Source of the DNA: Bacteroidales bacterium
GTDB taxonomy: Bacteria > Bacteroidota > Bacteroidia > Bacteroidales > UBA4417
Direction: 5' to 3'
Length of the DNA stretch: 64,000 nucleotides
Assembly (NCBI GenBank): GCA_030654075.1
Contig: JAURYB010000078.1
Coordinates: forward strand, 1 to 64,000
Part shown: positions 36,686 to 43,934 of the stretch, piece by piece
How positions within the stretch are numbered: the first letter of the stretch is position 1
Layout of the letters: every line of letters begins with the position of its first letter
Position numbers and translations under genes: made by a program
The notes under the pieces: generated by a model
The model's database searches: none
Told to the model about the DNA's origin: nothing
Seen by the model: the letters and a program-made list of their open reading frames with translations, nothing else

Positions 36686-37204
36686 TTACTCAATCCTGGA
36701 ACTTCGGCGGGTTAAAATAATCCACACCAGGATACTTAATACTATGGTTAAAATCATTTGGGCGAAAAGGAATGTAATTCCAGCTTCATCTTTAACAAAT
36801 GCCATGGAAAAAACTACAAGGTACATGGCATAGCAGAATACTTTACTTATGACAATAGAACTAAAAGCGCTCAGGAATGATTTCCTTGTTTTCTGATAAA
36901 AGTAAAGAAACAGCCAGGTGTTAAATACCAATTCAGCCATAATAATCATCATTTTCACAGGTGAAGGATGGCCTGATACAAGGAATGAGAATAAAGGCAA
37001 CACAATAGCCAGTGCATATGCGTTCCACCGCGACGAATAAAGTAATGCCAGAATAAGCATAACACGCATAGGTTCTATATAATAAACCGGGAATTTGAAC
37101 AAATGCGAAGCTGCCGGAACAAGGCCTACAAAAACCAATGCTGCAATATCGGTTATAACTGTGCTGTAACGGAATGTCCCTGAGGGATTTATTGTTGTAT
37201 CCAT
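36686..37204 (-). CDS. small integral membrane protein
   Basis: 172 residues with about six hydrophobic helices and short loops, no signal peptide and no obvious active-site motif. Size and six-helix layout would fit the substrate-binding S component of an energy-coupling factor (ECF) transporter, but no diagnostic motif is visible, so this is only a possibility. The gene is divergent from the second lacI gene, and the LacI operators at 37338-37400 could also affect it. Function unknown. Confidence 0.6.
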   Translation of the reverse strand: MDTTINPSGTFRYSTVITDIAALVFVGLVPAASHLFKFPVYYIEPMRVMLILALLYSSRWNAYALAIVLPLFSFLVSGHPSPVKMMIIMAELVFNTWLFLYFYQKTRKSFLSAFSSIVISKVFCYAMYLVVFSMAFVKDEAGITFLFAQMILTIVLSILVWIILTRRSSRIE

Positions 37205-37337
37205 GGAAATGTTACTTATTTAGAAGTGTTAAAAGCAAATCTTTATTTGATTTTATAACAGGTGACAGTGGCTGGAAATTTCACCCGGGTGTATTTATTA
37301 AGCAGCAAATTTAAGGAGTTTTTTGGCATAAAAAAAT

Positions 37338-37363
37338 AAATTCCGTTAACGTTAACGGAATTT
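37338..37363. promoter_or_regulatory. LacI-type operator, 26-bp perfect palindrome
   Basis: The half-site AAATTCCGTTAAC is followed directly by its exact reverse complement; the centre is a CpG step. It covers the -33 to -15 region of the promoter at 37377. The core half-site CCGTTAAC differs from that of the first repressor (CCGTGTGC) only in the inner four bases. Confidence 0.7.
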
Positions 37364-37376
37364 CAAAAAATGTGTA

Positions 37377-37384
37377 TATCTTTG
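37377..37384 (+). promoter_or_regulatory. -7 element of the second lacI gene
   Basis: TATCTTTG fits TAnnTTTG. Transcription would start near 37391, after the GTG at 37372, so that GTG cannot be the start codon if this promoter is right. Confidence 0.55.
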
Positions 37385-37400
37385 CCGTGTGCGTTAACGG
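37385..37400. promoter_or_regulatory. hybrid LacI operator
   Basis: CCGTGTGCGTTAACGG joins the left half-site of the first lacI operator (CCGTGTGC, 7499) with the right half-site of the second (GTTAACGG, 37353). It is CpG-centred, lies at the predicted transcription start and may allow binding by both repressors. Confidence 0.6.
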
Positions 37401-37422
37401 GAATTATAACGTTCTACTAAAC

Positions 37423-38508
37423 TTGCAGCCATTGAAAAAGGAAGCAGCAGCAAAAATCGGAATAAAAGACATTGCTAAACAAGCAAATGTTTCCATCGGC
37501 ACAGTCGACCGTGTATTGCATAACCGCAGTGAAGTCTCTAATACTACCCGCGAGCAGGTTCTTAAAATAATTAACGAATTAGGCTATACCCCAAACCTTC
37601 TGGCTAAGTCGTTGGCTTCAAAAATTAAATACACTATTGCTGTTCTTATTCCTGATCCTACCAATAATACATATTGGGAAAAACCCTTAGAAGGAATTAA
37701 AGCTGCAGCCCGGGAAATTAAAAAATTCAATTTCGAAATTCAGATTGCAACTTTCGATTACAGTAACGAAAACTCCTTCATCGAAAAAGCCAATGAAATT
37801 TTAGAATCAAATCCCAATGGTTTCATTTTTGCCCCGGTTTTTTTTGAGTCATCGTTAAAAGTGATCGAAAAATGTGATCAAATGGAACTTCCTTATGTTT
37901 TCTTCGATGTGTTTATCGAAAACTGTAAAAACCTGGCTTATTTTGGTCAAAATTCGGTACAAAGCGGTTACCTGGCTGCCAGTTTAATGAGTTATAGTAT
38001 TGATAAAGGGACCAATCATATTTATATTGTAAAGCCGCATAATCCATCGGCTCCTGTCTATCATCTGAGTTTGCGTGAAAACGGATTTATCTCTTATTTT
38101 TCACAGGGAACTACAAATCAAGCAACTATCCACACAATGGATGTTGATGTTTCTTCACCTTCAATCCTTGTTGAATCGTTGGATGCGATTTTTTCAAGCG
38201 ACCAAAAACCCAGAGGAATATTTGTAGCAAATTCAAGGGTTCATCTGGTAGCCCAATATTTCGAAAAAAATAAAATCGGGAATGTTGTTCTGATCGGGTA
38301 CGATTTGTTGCACGAGAATATTGAATACCTTGAAAAAGGAATAATACAGTTTCTTATCTGTCAAAAACCGGAAGAACAGGGATACAAAAGCGTGTTTTCA
38401 CTTTATAACCACCTGTTTCTCAAAAAACCGGTTGATAAGGTAAATTACAGCCCGATTGATATCATCATGAAAGAGAACATTGAATACTACAAGAATTTCA
38501 AAATTTAG
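37423..38508 (+). CDS. LacI-family transcriptional repressor
   Basis: About 361 residues. LacI helix-turn-helix (IGIKDIAKQANVSIGTVDRV), hinge (GYTPNLLAKSLAS) and a periplasmic-binding-like effector domain. The open frame reaches a GTG at 37372, but a perfect -7 element (37377-37384) and an operator lie inside that extension. A TTG at 37423 (or 37432) is therefore the likelier start and brings the helix-turn-helix close to the N terminus as usual. It is a paralogue of the repressor at 6375 and is the first gene of the operon that follows. It probably represses itself and this operon; the effector is likely a sugar acid (inference). Confidence 0.85.
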   Translation: MQPLKKEAAAKIGIKDIAKQANVSIGTVDRVLHNRSEVSNTTREQVLKIINELGYTPNLLAKSLASKIKYTIAVLIPDPTNNTYWEKPLEGIKAAAREIKKFNFEIQIATFDYSNENSFIEKANEILESNPNGFIFAPVFFESSLKVIEKCDQMELPYVFFDVFIENCKNLAYFGQNSVQSGYLAASLMSYSIDKGTNHIYIVKPHNPSAPVYHLSLRENGFISYFSQGTTNQATIHTMDVDVSSPSILVESLDAIFSSDQKPRGIFVANSRVHLVAQYFEKNKIGNVVLIGYDLLHENIEYLEKGIIQFLICQKPEEQGYKSVFSLYNHLFLKKPVDKVNYSPIDIIMKENIEYYKNFKI

Positions 38509-38543
38509 CGAGCGCACTGTTTTTAACTCTAATAAATAATACT

Positions 38544-39386
38544 ATGATTTTCGATTTTTCAGACCTGAAAGGAAAAGTAGCTGTAATTACCGGTGGTGCC
38601 GGAGTTATAGGTTATTCGATTTGTGAAGCCATGGCTTCAGCTGGCATTAGAACAGCCATTATTGATATTAATAAAGAGGCTGCGGATAATACGGCTAAAA
38701 TGCTCTCCGAAAAGTTTAACGTTGATTGCATCGGGGTCGAAGCCAATGTACTCGACAAGCAATCGCTGATCAACGCCAAGAAAGTAATTAACGAAAAGCT
38801 TGGGACTATTGACATTCTTATTAACGGCGCTGGCGGTAATTCGCCCAAAGCAACCACCCAGGTTGAACAGCTTACCGATATTAATGATCTCGAAAAATCA
38901 TTCTTTGGCCTCGAAATGGATGGTTTTGATAAAGTTTTTGCCCTGAATTTCAACGGTACTTTGCTTCCAAGTATGGTGTTCGCTACCGATATGTTGCAGA
39001 AAGAAAAAGGTGTAATCCTGAATATTTCTTCGATGAATTCTTTCAAGCCCTTGACAAAAATCCCTGCATATTCGGCAGCCAAAGCATCGGTTAATAACTT
39101 TACACAATGGCTGGCAGTTCACCTCGCTAAAACCGGGATTCGCGTTAACGCTGTAGCTCCGGGGTTTTTCCTCACCAACCAGAATCGTTTTTTGCTTACC
39201 GATGAAAAAACCGGTGATATGACGCCTCGGGGATTAAAAATTATTTCAAATACTCCTGTCGGGAAATATGGAAAACCTGAGGATCTGCAAGGTGCTACAC
39301 TTTTCCTGCTCTCCGACCTTTCGGGATTTATCACTGGCATAATACTTCCTGTCGATGGTGGTTACAGTGCTTTCGGAGGGGTGTAG
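38544..39386 (+). CDS. uxuB: SDR oxidoreductase, D-mannonate oxidoreductase (fructuronate reductase) type
   Basis: Short-chain dehydrogenase of 280 residues: Rossmann motif TGGAGVIGYSICEAM, NGAGGNSP, catalytic YSAAK, and the VDGGYSAFGGV end. The N-terminal FDFSDLKGKVAVITGGAGVI and the insertion around TTQVEQLTDINDLEKSFFGL are typical of the SDR-type fructuronate reductases that replace long-chain UxuB in Bacteroidetes and Thermotoga. It would reduce fructuronate, made by UxaC/UxaE, to D-mannonate. It follows the repressor by 35 bases. The exact substrate (fructuronate versus tagaturonate) is inferred from context. Confidence 0.8.
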   Translation: MIFDFSDLKGKVAVITGGAGVIGYSICEAMASAGIRTAIIDINKEAADNTAKMLSEKFNVDCIGVEANVLDKQSLINAKKVINEKLGTIDILINGAGGNSPKATTQVEQLTDINDLEKSFFGLEMDGFDKVFALNFNGTLLPSMVFATDMLQKEKGVILNISSMNSFKPLTKIPAYSAAKASVNNFTQWLAVHLAKTGIRVNAVAPGFFLTNQNRFLLTDEKTGDMTPRGLKIISNTPVGKYGKPEDLQGATLFLLSDLSGFITGIILPVDGGYSAFGGV

Positions 39387-39438
39387 AAATTTAAGATAAC
39401 ACTTATTTGCTTTATTGAAAGGAATTGGGTTTTAGTAG

Positions 39439-39602
39439 GCCAGAAGTCGGAAGTCAGAAGACGGAAGAAATTGCTGATTTGAGATTTTCCCCTGCGAATT
39501 GAAAATAAGTTGAAGAAATGTTATTGGCTAAAGAAGATTCACTCACAATGATAAATGAAGTATTCAGGGTAACTTCTGACTTCCGACTTCCGTCTTCCGG
39601 CA
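39439..39602. repeat. heptad-phased inverted repeat in operon
   Basis: Left arm 39439-39470 has 7-bp units AGAAGTC, GGAAGTC, AGAAGAC, GGAAGAA. Right arm 39571-39602 is its imperfect reverse complement. The arms flank about 100 bases in the SDR-kinase gap. No open frame lies between them. Confidence 0.65.
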
Positions 39603-39669
39603 TTTTAAACTGTTACACTAAATTAACAATAGATCCATCATAATTACACCAAATCAACATCACAACATC

Positions 39670-40749
39670 ATGGGTATTCAACTTAAAAAAGACTTTTCCT
39701 GGTCGCTACTGGTTCCTACCAGTATGGGAGTTCGTATAACACCGATAAACGGGCAGCCTGTTCACAGCAGCGACACCTTTAAAATGCAGGCCACCAGCGC
39801 CGAAACCAACGTTGCCAGTATTTCATCCTATCTTGGGCTTCCTGTAAAAGTATTGACTACTTTCGTGAAGGATAGTCCGATTGCACAGCTAATTAAGAGC
39901 AATCTAGCCAGCCGTCGTATGGCTTACGAAGGAAAAGACGTTCCACAAGGTGATCCATGGGGCTACCGCCACCAGTTTAATATTGCCGATAGCGGCTTTG
40001 GTTCACGAGGTCCGCGGGTGCAGAATGACCGGGCCGGTGAGGTTGGACGAACTTTGAATGTTAATGATTTTGACCTGGATCGCATCTTTGTGAAAGAAGG
40101 TGTTCAGATTATGCATCTTTCAGGACTTATTGCAGCCTTATCGCCCGAAACCAGCACTTTTTGTCTTGAGCTGGCCCGTGCTGCAAAGAAAACCGGTACA
40201 CGAATCTCTTTTGATCTGAATTACCGTGCTTCATTCTGGAAAGGCCGCGATAAAGAATTACATGATATCTTTACCGAAATAGCTTCAGTATCTGATATCC
40301 TGGTTGGCAACGAAGAAGATTTTCAACTCTGCCTGGGCATTGAAGGACCTGAAGCCGGAGGAAAAGATATTGATTCCAAAATTGAGAGCTTTAAAATAAT
40401 GATCCAGCGGGTGAAACTAGCTTTCCCGAATGCTTCGGTGTTTGCTACAACTCTGCGACAGGTGATCAATACCAACAAACACCTTTGGGGTTCTATCATG
40501 CTTGAAGGAGACAACTGGAATGTGATTGAACCACGCGAAATTAACGTGCTCGATCGGATTGGTGGAGGAGATGGGTTTGTGGGTGGATTACTTTACGGAA
40601 TTCTGAAAGGATGGGAACCCGAAAAATGCATGCAATTTGGATGGGCAAGCGGCGCTTTGGCAACTACCTTTTTGACTGATTATGCACAGCCTGCTGACGA
40701 AGAAATGGTTTGGAGCGTATGGCAGGGAAATGCCAGGGTCAAAAGATAA
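39670..40749 (+). CDS. PfkB-family sugar (acid) kinase
   Basis: Ribokinase-fold kinase of 359 residues. The PfkB signature IGGGDGFVGGLLYG carries the catalytic base D301, and FDLNYRASFW and VGNEEDF are typical of the KDG-kinase-like branch. The N terminus (SLLVPTSMGVRITPINGQP) differs clearly from the KdgK at 51734, and there is an insertion rich in G, D and R around residues 95-125 (DVPQGDPWGYRHQF). Because a standard KdgK exists elsewhere in this window, this one may act on another acid such as gluconate. It sits between the mannonate-type SDR and a LarA-type epimerase. Confidence 0.8.
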   Translation: MGIQLKKDFSWSLLVPTSMGVRITPINGQPVHSSDTFKMQATSAETNVASISSYLGLPVKVLTTFVKDSPIAQLIKSNLASRRMAYEGKDVPQGDPWGYRHQFNIADSGFGSRGPRVQNDRAGEVGRTLNVNDFDLDRIFVKEGVQIMHLSGLIAALSPETSTFCLELARAAKKTGTRISFDLNYRASFWKGRDKELHDIFTEIASVSDILVGNEEDFQLCLGIEGPEAGGKDIDSKIESFKIMIQRVKLAFPNASVFATTLRQVINTNKHLWGSIMLEGDNWNVIEPREINVLDRIGGGDGFVGGLLYGILKGWEPEKCMQFGWASGALATTFLTDYAQPADEEMVWSVWQGNARVKR

Positions 40750-41087
40750 GGCACAAGGGCCAAATTCCAAGATTCAAATTCCAAGTTATAACATGGACAA
40801 GACAGAATTAAAAAGTAATGAAAAACACATAACAATAAATAAATAATGAAAAAGTAAGGGGGAACAATCAATACTTTTACGTTTTGTGTTATGTGTTTAA
40901 TGTTTTTAATTTCTTACTTAAATAAGATGTAAAAACCATTAAGTTAAAAAATGGCTATCAAAAAAATTAATTTAAAAGTCTTTGAATTTGTACTTGTCGT
41001 TGGCCACCACTTGGATCTTGGTTCTTGGAATTTGGGACTTGGGTCTTAACAATGAGTACTTATCATAACATCATTTAGAATACCACC
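40750..41087. repeat. nested inverted repeats in operon gap
   Basis: The outer pair has units of the CCAAATT/CCAAG type at 40750-40786 and 7-bp units ATCTTGG, TTCTTGG, AATTTGG, GACTTGG at about 41008-41047. An inner pair (AAACACATAACA at 40823-40834 and its exact reverse complement at 40887-40898, extended imperfectly on both sides) sits inside it. No gene is visible in the gap between the kinase and the LarA-family gene. Confidence 0.65.
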
Positions 41088-42377
41088 ATGATCTATTACA
41101 ACCACGGTTCAGTTGATACTGAATTGAGTCTTGCGGAACTCAGAAAAGGACTTTATGAAGCTTTGGACAAGTTAGGCCCGAAGCAGAAAGTCCTGATAGT
41201 GCCTCCTGATTTCACGCGATTCCATTCACAGGCAGGCATACTGACCGAAATGGCGTGGGAATATTATGGCGAAGCTGTTACGGATATTCTCCCAGCGCTT
41301 GGCACACATGTTGCCATGTCGGAAACCGAACTGAATACTATGTTTGGTAAAGTTCCGCATTCACTTTTCCGGATTCATAACTGGAGAACTGATATTGTTA
41401 CCCTTGGCATTGTACCGGCTGAATTTGTCAGCCAGGTTTCGGAGAACCAGGTAGATTTTTCATGGCCGGCACAGGTAAACAAACTGTTAGTTGAAGGAAA
41501 CTTTGATCTTATTCTTTCAATCGGTCAGGTGGTTCCGCACGAAGTAATCGGAATGGCTAATTACAATAAAAATATATTTGTTGGAACAGGTGGCAAAGAA
41601 GGTATAAACAAAAGCCATTTCCTCGGAGCAGCTTATGGAATGGAACGAATTATGGGACGTGCGGATAACCCGGTCAGGAAGGTACTCAATTATGCTTCGG
41701 AGCATTTTGCTGTTCATCTTCCGATTGTTTACACGCACACCGTAATAGCGCGTGCTGCCGGTGGTGACATGGCTATAAAAGGGCTGTTTGTCGGCAACGA
41801 CAGTGAATGCTTTAATAAAGCTGCTGAATTATCACTAAAAGTAAACTTCGAACTGCTGGACGAACCGCTAACAAAAGTTGTAGTCTTCCTCGATCCATCA
41901 GAGTTTAAAAGTACCTGGTTAGGAAATAAAAGCATTTACCGTACACGCATGGCACTGGCTAATGACGGGGAACTGATAGTTCTTGCTCCCGGGCTGAAGG
42001 AATTTGGCGAGGACAAGGAAATTGACCGACTGATCCGTAAATACGGCTATCTCACCACTCCCGAAATTCTTGAACTAGTTAAAAATAATCCCGAACTTCG
42101 CGAAAACCTGAGTGCCGCCGCTCATCTTATTCATGGCTCACACGAAAACAGGTTCAAAGTAACGTATTGTCCCGGAAAACTTACCCGCGAAGAAATTGAA
42201 AGTGTAAATTTCAGCTATGGCAATCTGGATGAAATGATGAAAAAATATGATCCGACTAAACTGAAAGATGGATTTAATGTGGTAGATGGAGAGGAAATAT
42301 TCTTTATTTCCAATCCGGCGCTTGGCTTGTGGGCATGGAAAAACCGTTTTTCAGTGTCTGCACACCCAACTCGTTAA
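41088..42377 (+). CDS. LarA-family nickel-pincer-dependent racemase/epimerase
   Basis: 429 residues of the LarA (DUF2088) family. LarA enzymes invert the C2 centre of 2-hydroxyacids with a nickel-pincer nucleotide; known relatives include lactate and malate racemases and a D-gluconate 2-epimerase. H151, K161 and H177 have exactly the spacing of H174, K184 and H200 of Lactiplantibacillus LarA, where the lysine tethers and the last histidine coordinates the cofactor. H74 in ALGTHVAMSETEL is the candidate partner acid/base. Context (mannonate reductase, sugar kinase, Gnd) points to a sugar-acid epimerase, mannonate to gluconate, by inference. The cofactor genes larB/C/E are not in the window. 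The C-terminal SVSAHPTR is encoded by a copy of the repeat that follows. Confidence 0.85.
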   Translation: MIYYNHGSVDTELSLAELRKGLYEALDKLGPKQKVLIVPPDFTRFHSQAGILTEMAWEYYGEAVTDILPALGTHVAMSETELNTMFGKVPHSLFRIHNWRTDIVTLGIVPAEFVSQVSENQVDFSWPAQVNKLLVEGNFDLILSIGQVVPHEVIGMANYNKNIFVGTGGKEGINKSHFLGAAYGMERIMGRADNPVRKVLNYASEHFAVHLPIVYTHTVIARAAGGDMAIKGLFVGNDSECFNKAAELSLKVNFELLDEPLTKVVVFLDPSEFKSTWLGNKSIYRTRMALANDGELIVLAPGLKEFGEDKEIDRLIRKYGYLTTPEILELVKNNPELRENLSAAAHLIHGSHENRFKVTYCPGKLTREEIESVNFSYGNLDEMMKKYDPTKLKDGFNVVDGEEIFFISNPALGLWAWKNRFSVSAHPTR

Positions 42378-42456
42378 AGTGTCTGTACACCTGAAAGGTG
42401 TCTGACACTAATTCAACTCATTCGAGTGTCAGACACCCGTTGGGTGTGCAGACACT
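42353..42456. repeat. palindromic repeat entering the larA-like gene
   Basis: A unit AGTGTCTGCACACC occurs at 42353 (inside the coding end) and, as AGTGTCTGTACACC, at 42378. The 32-base arms 42378-42409 and 42425-42456 are imperfect reverse complements around a 15-base loop. Each arm itself contains a small inverted repeat (ACACC/GGTGT), so a cruciform within a cruciform is possible. Right arm ends 26 bases before the pdxB start. Confidence 0.7.
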
Positions 42457-42482
42457 AAATAAACCGAATAATTGCACATAAA

Positions 42483-43616
42483 TTGAACAGACCAAGAATT
42501 GTAGCCGACGATAAAATCCCTTTCCTTAAAGGGGTGCTGGAGCCTTATGCAGATATTATTTATTTGCCGGGTAACCTGATAAACCGGGAATCCGTTTTGG
42601 ATGCCGATGCTTTATTGATACGTACGAGAACGAAGTGTAATGCAACATTACTTGAAGGTACGGCTGTTAAATTTATCGCTACTGCCACAATCGGTTACGA
42701 TCATATTGATACTGAATATTGCAAATCAAAAAATATCACCTGGTTAAATGTTCCCGGCTGCAATTCGGCTTCGGTGCAGCAGTATATTACTGCGGCACTC
42801 GTAACTCTTGCATTTAACAACGATTATGCTCTCAGCGATAAAACACTTGGAATTATCGGGGTAGGAAATGTCGGCTCTAAAGTTCAGAAAGCCGCAGTAA
42901 TCCTGGGAATGAAAGTAAAACTTAACGATCCTCCCAGAGCACGTAAAGAAGGAAAAAGCTGTTTTGTTTCACTGGATGAAATCCTTGAAACATCCGACAT
43001 CATTACAATTCACGTTCCTTTGAATAAGACAGGCCCGGATAAAACACTTCATCTTTTCGATACTGAATTATTAAGAAAAATGAAGAATGGTTCCTGGCTG
43101 ATTAACTCTTCACGCGGTGAAGTGGTTGAAACTAATGCATTAAAAAGCGCGTTATCTTCAGGTAAACTGAGCGGTGCTATACTTGATGTTTGGGAGAATG
43201 AACCGGCTATAGACCTTGAACTCTTAAGCCAGGCTTATATTTCCACACCACATATTGCAGGATATTCAATTGATGGAAAGGCAAAAGGAACATCGCAGGT
43301 TGTACAGGCACTCAGTGCGTTTTTTGGCCTGCCTTTGCTTGATTTCTATCCACCGGTGCTTCCTGAGCCATTGCTTTCCGAAATTGTAATCGAAGGAGCC
43401 GGGAAATCATCGTTTGAAATTGTTCATGGAGCCGTGCTGCATACGTATCCCATCATGAAGGATCATATCCTTTTACAACGCTCACCCTCTACATTTGAGC
43501 AACAAAGAGGACAATATCCTGTGCGTCGCGAATTTCCATCATACACCGTCAGACTTAGCAACGGAAAGCCAAAAGCGGTTGAAATGCTTCTTAAGCTTGG
43601 ATTTAAAGTCAAATAA
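42483..43616 (+). CDS. pdxB: 4-phosphoerythronate dehydrogenase
   Basis: D-isomer-specific 2-hydroxyacid dehydrogenase of 377 residues with the PdxB layout. N-terminal IVADDKIPFLKG, Rossmann GIIGVGNVGSKV, the R-E-H catalytic set (SSRGEVVE, WENEPAI, STPHIAGYS), and a C-terminal PdxB dimerisation domain of about 85 residues. PdxB oxidises 4-phosphoerythronate in pyridoxal phosphate synthesis. The start is a TTG; an in-frame stop lies at 42456 and no ATG or GTG is available between. Its place just before gnd is unusual: 4-phosphoerythronate is a known strong inhibitor of 6-phosphogluconate dehydrogenase, so the enzyme may serve as metabolite clean-up here (inference). Confidence 0.9.
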   Translation: MNRPRIVADDKIPFLKGVLEPYADIIYLPGNLINRESVLDADALLIRTRTKCNATLLEGTAVKFIATATIGYDHIDTEYCKSKNITWLNVPGCNSASVQQYITAALVTLAFNNDYALSDKTLGIIGVGNVGSKVQKAAVILGMKVKLNDPPRARKEGKSCFVSLDEILETSDIITIHVPLNKTGPDKTLHLFDTELLRKMKNGSWLINSSRGEVVETNALKSALSSGKLSGAILDVWENEPAIDLELLSQAYISTPHIAGYSIDGKAKGTSQVVQALSAFFGLPLLDFYPPVLPEPLLSEIVIEGAGKSSFEIVHGAVLHTYPIMKDHILLQRSPSTFEQQRGQYPVRREFPSYTVRLSNGKPKAVEMLLKLGFKVK

Positions 43617-43934
43617 AAATACTACCTAAAAAATGAGGATAGAAACCAATTAGTACCTCAAGTTATAAGTGCCTAAAGTGCCTAAAGTTAATTACTGAAC
43701 TGAGATTTAATGAAATATTCTTTGGGCCAGTAAAAATTAAATGTGCCTGGATTTACTGTTTCTCAATAGTTATCGTAGTTCGTAGAAAAAGGTCTTTCCA
43801 TCATAGAAAATTCATTTACGTAAGTAGCGATAATTTTAGGCACTTTAGGCACTTTAAGTACTCTCAATAAATTTGATCATTATTAAGTTGAATAGATACA
43901 GGAAATTTAATACTCAATTAATACAAACAAAAAC
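43617..43934. repeat. inverted repeat in pdxB-gnd gap
   Basis: Left arm 43652-43690 contains GTGCCTAAA twice with 9-base phasing; right arm 43831-43862 contains the reverse complement TTTAGGCAC twice. Both arms end in a short AGTAC-type sequence, and about 140 bases separate them. No open frame of note is seen in the gap. Confidence 0.65.

Noticed and set aside
36686-37204. Calling the membrane protein an ECF transporter S component
   Set aside because: Length and helix number fit, but no diagnostic motif is visible and no ECF A or T gene is nearby; left as unknown.
39670-40749. Labelling this PfkB kinase kdgK
   Set aside because: A protein with far better KdgK signatures is at 51734, and the N-terminal part and insertion here differ; the substrate is left open.
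39439-43862. Inverted repeats as ends of insertion sequences
   Set aside because: The DNA between arms is 15-230 bases without a transposase frame, no target-site duplications are evident, and each pair has a different sequence.
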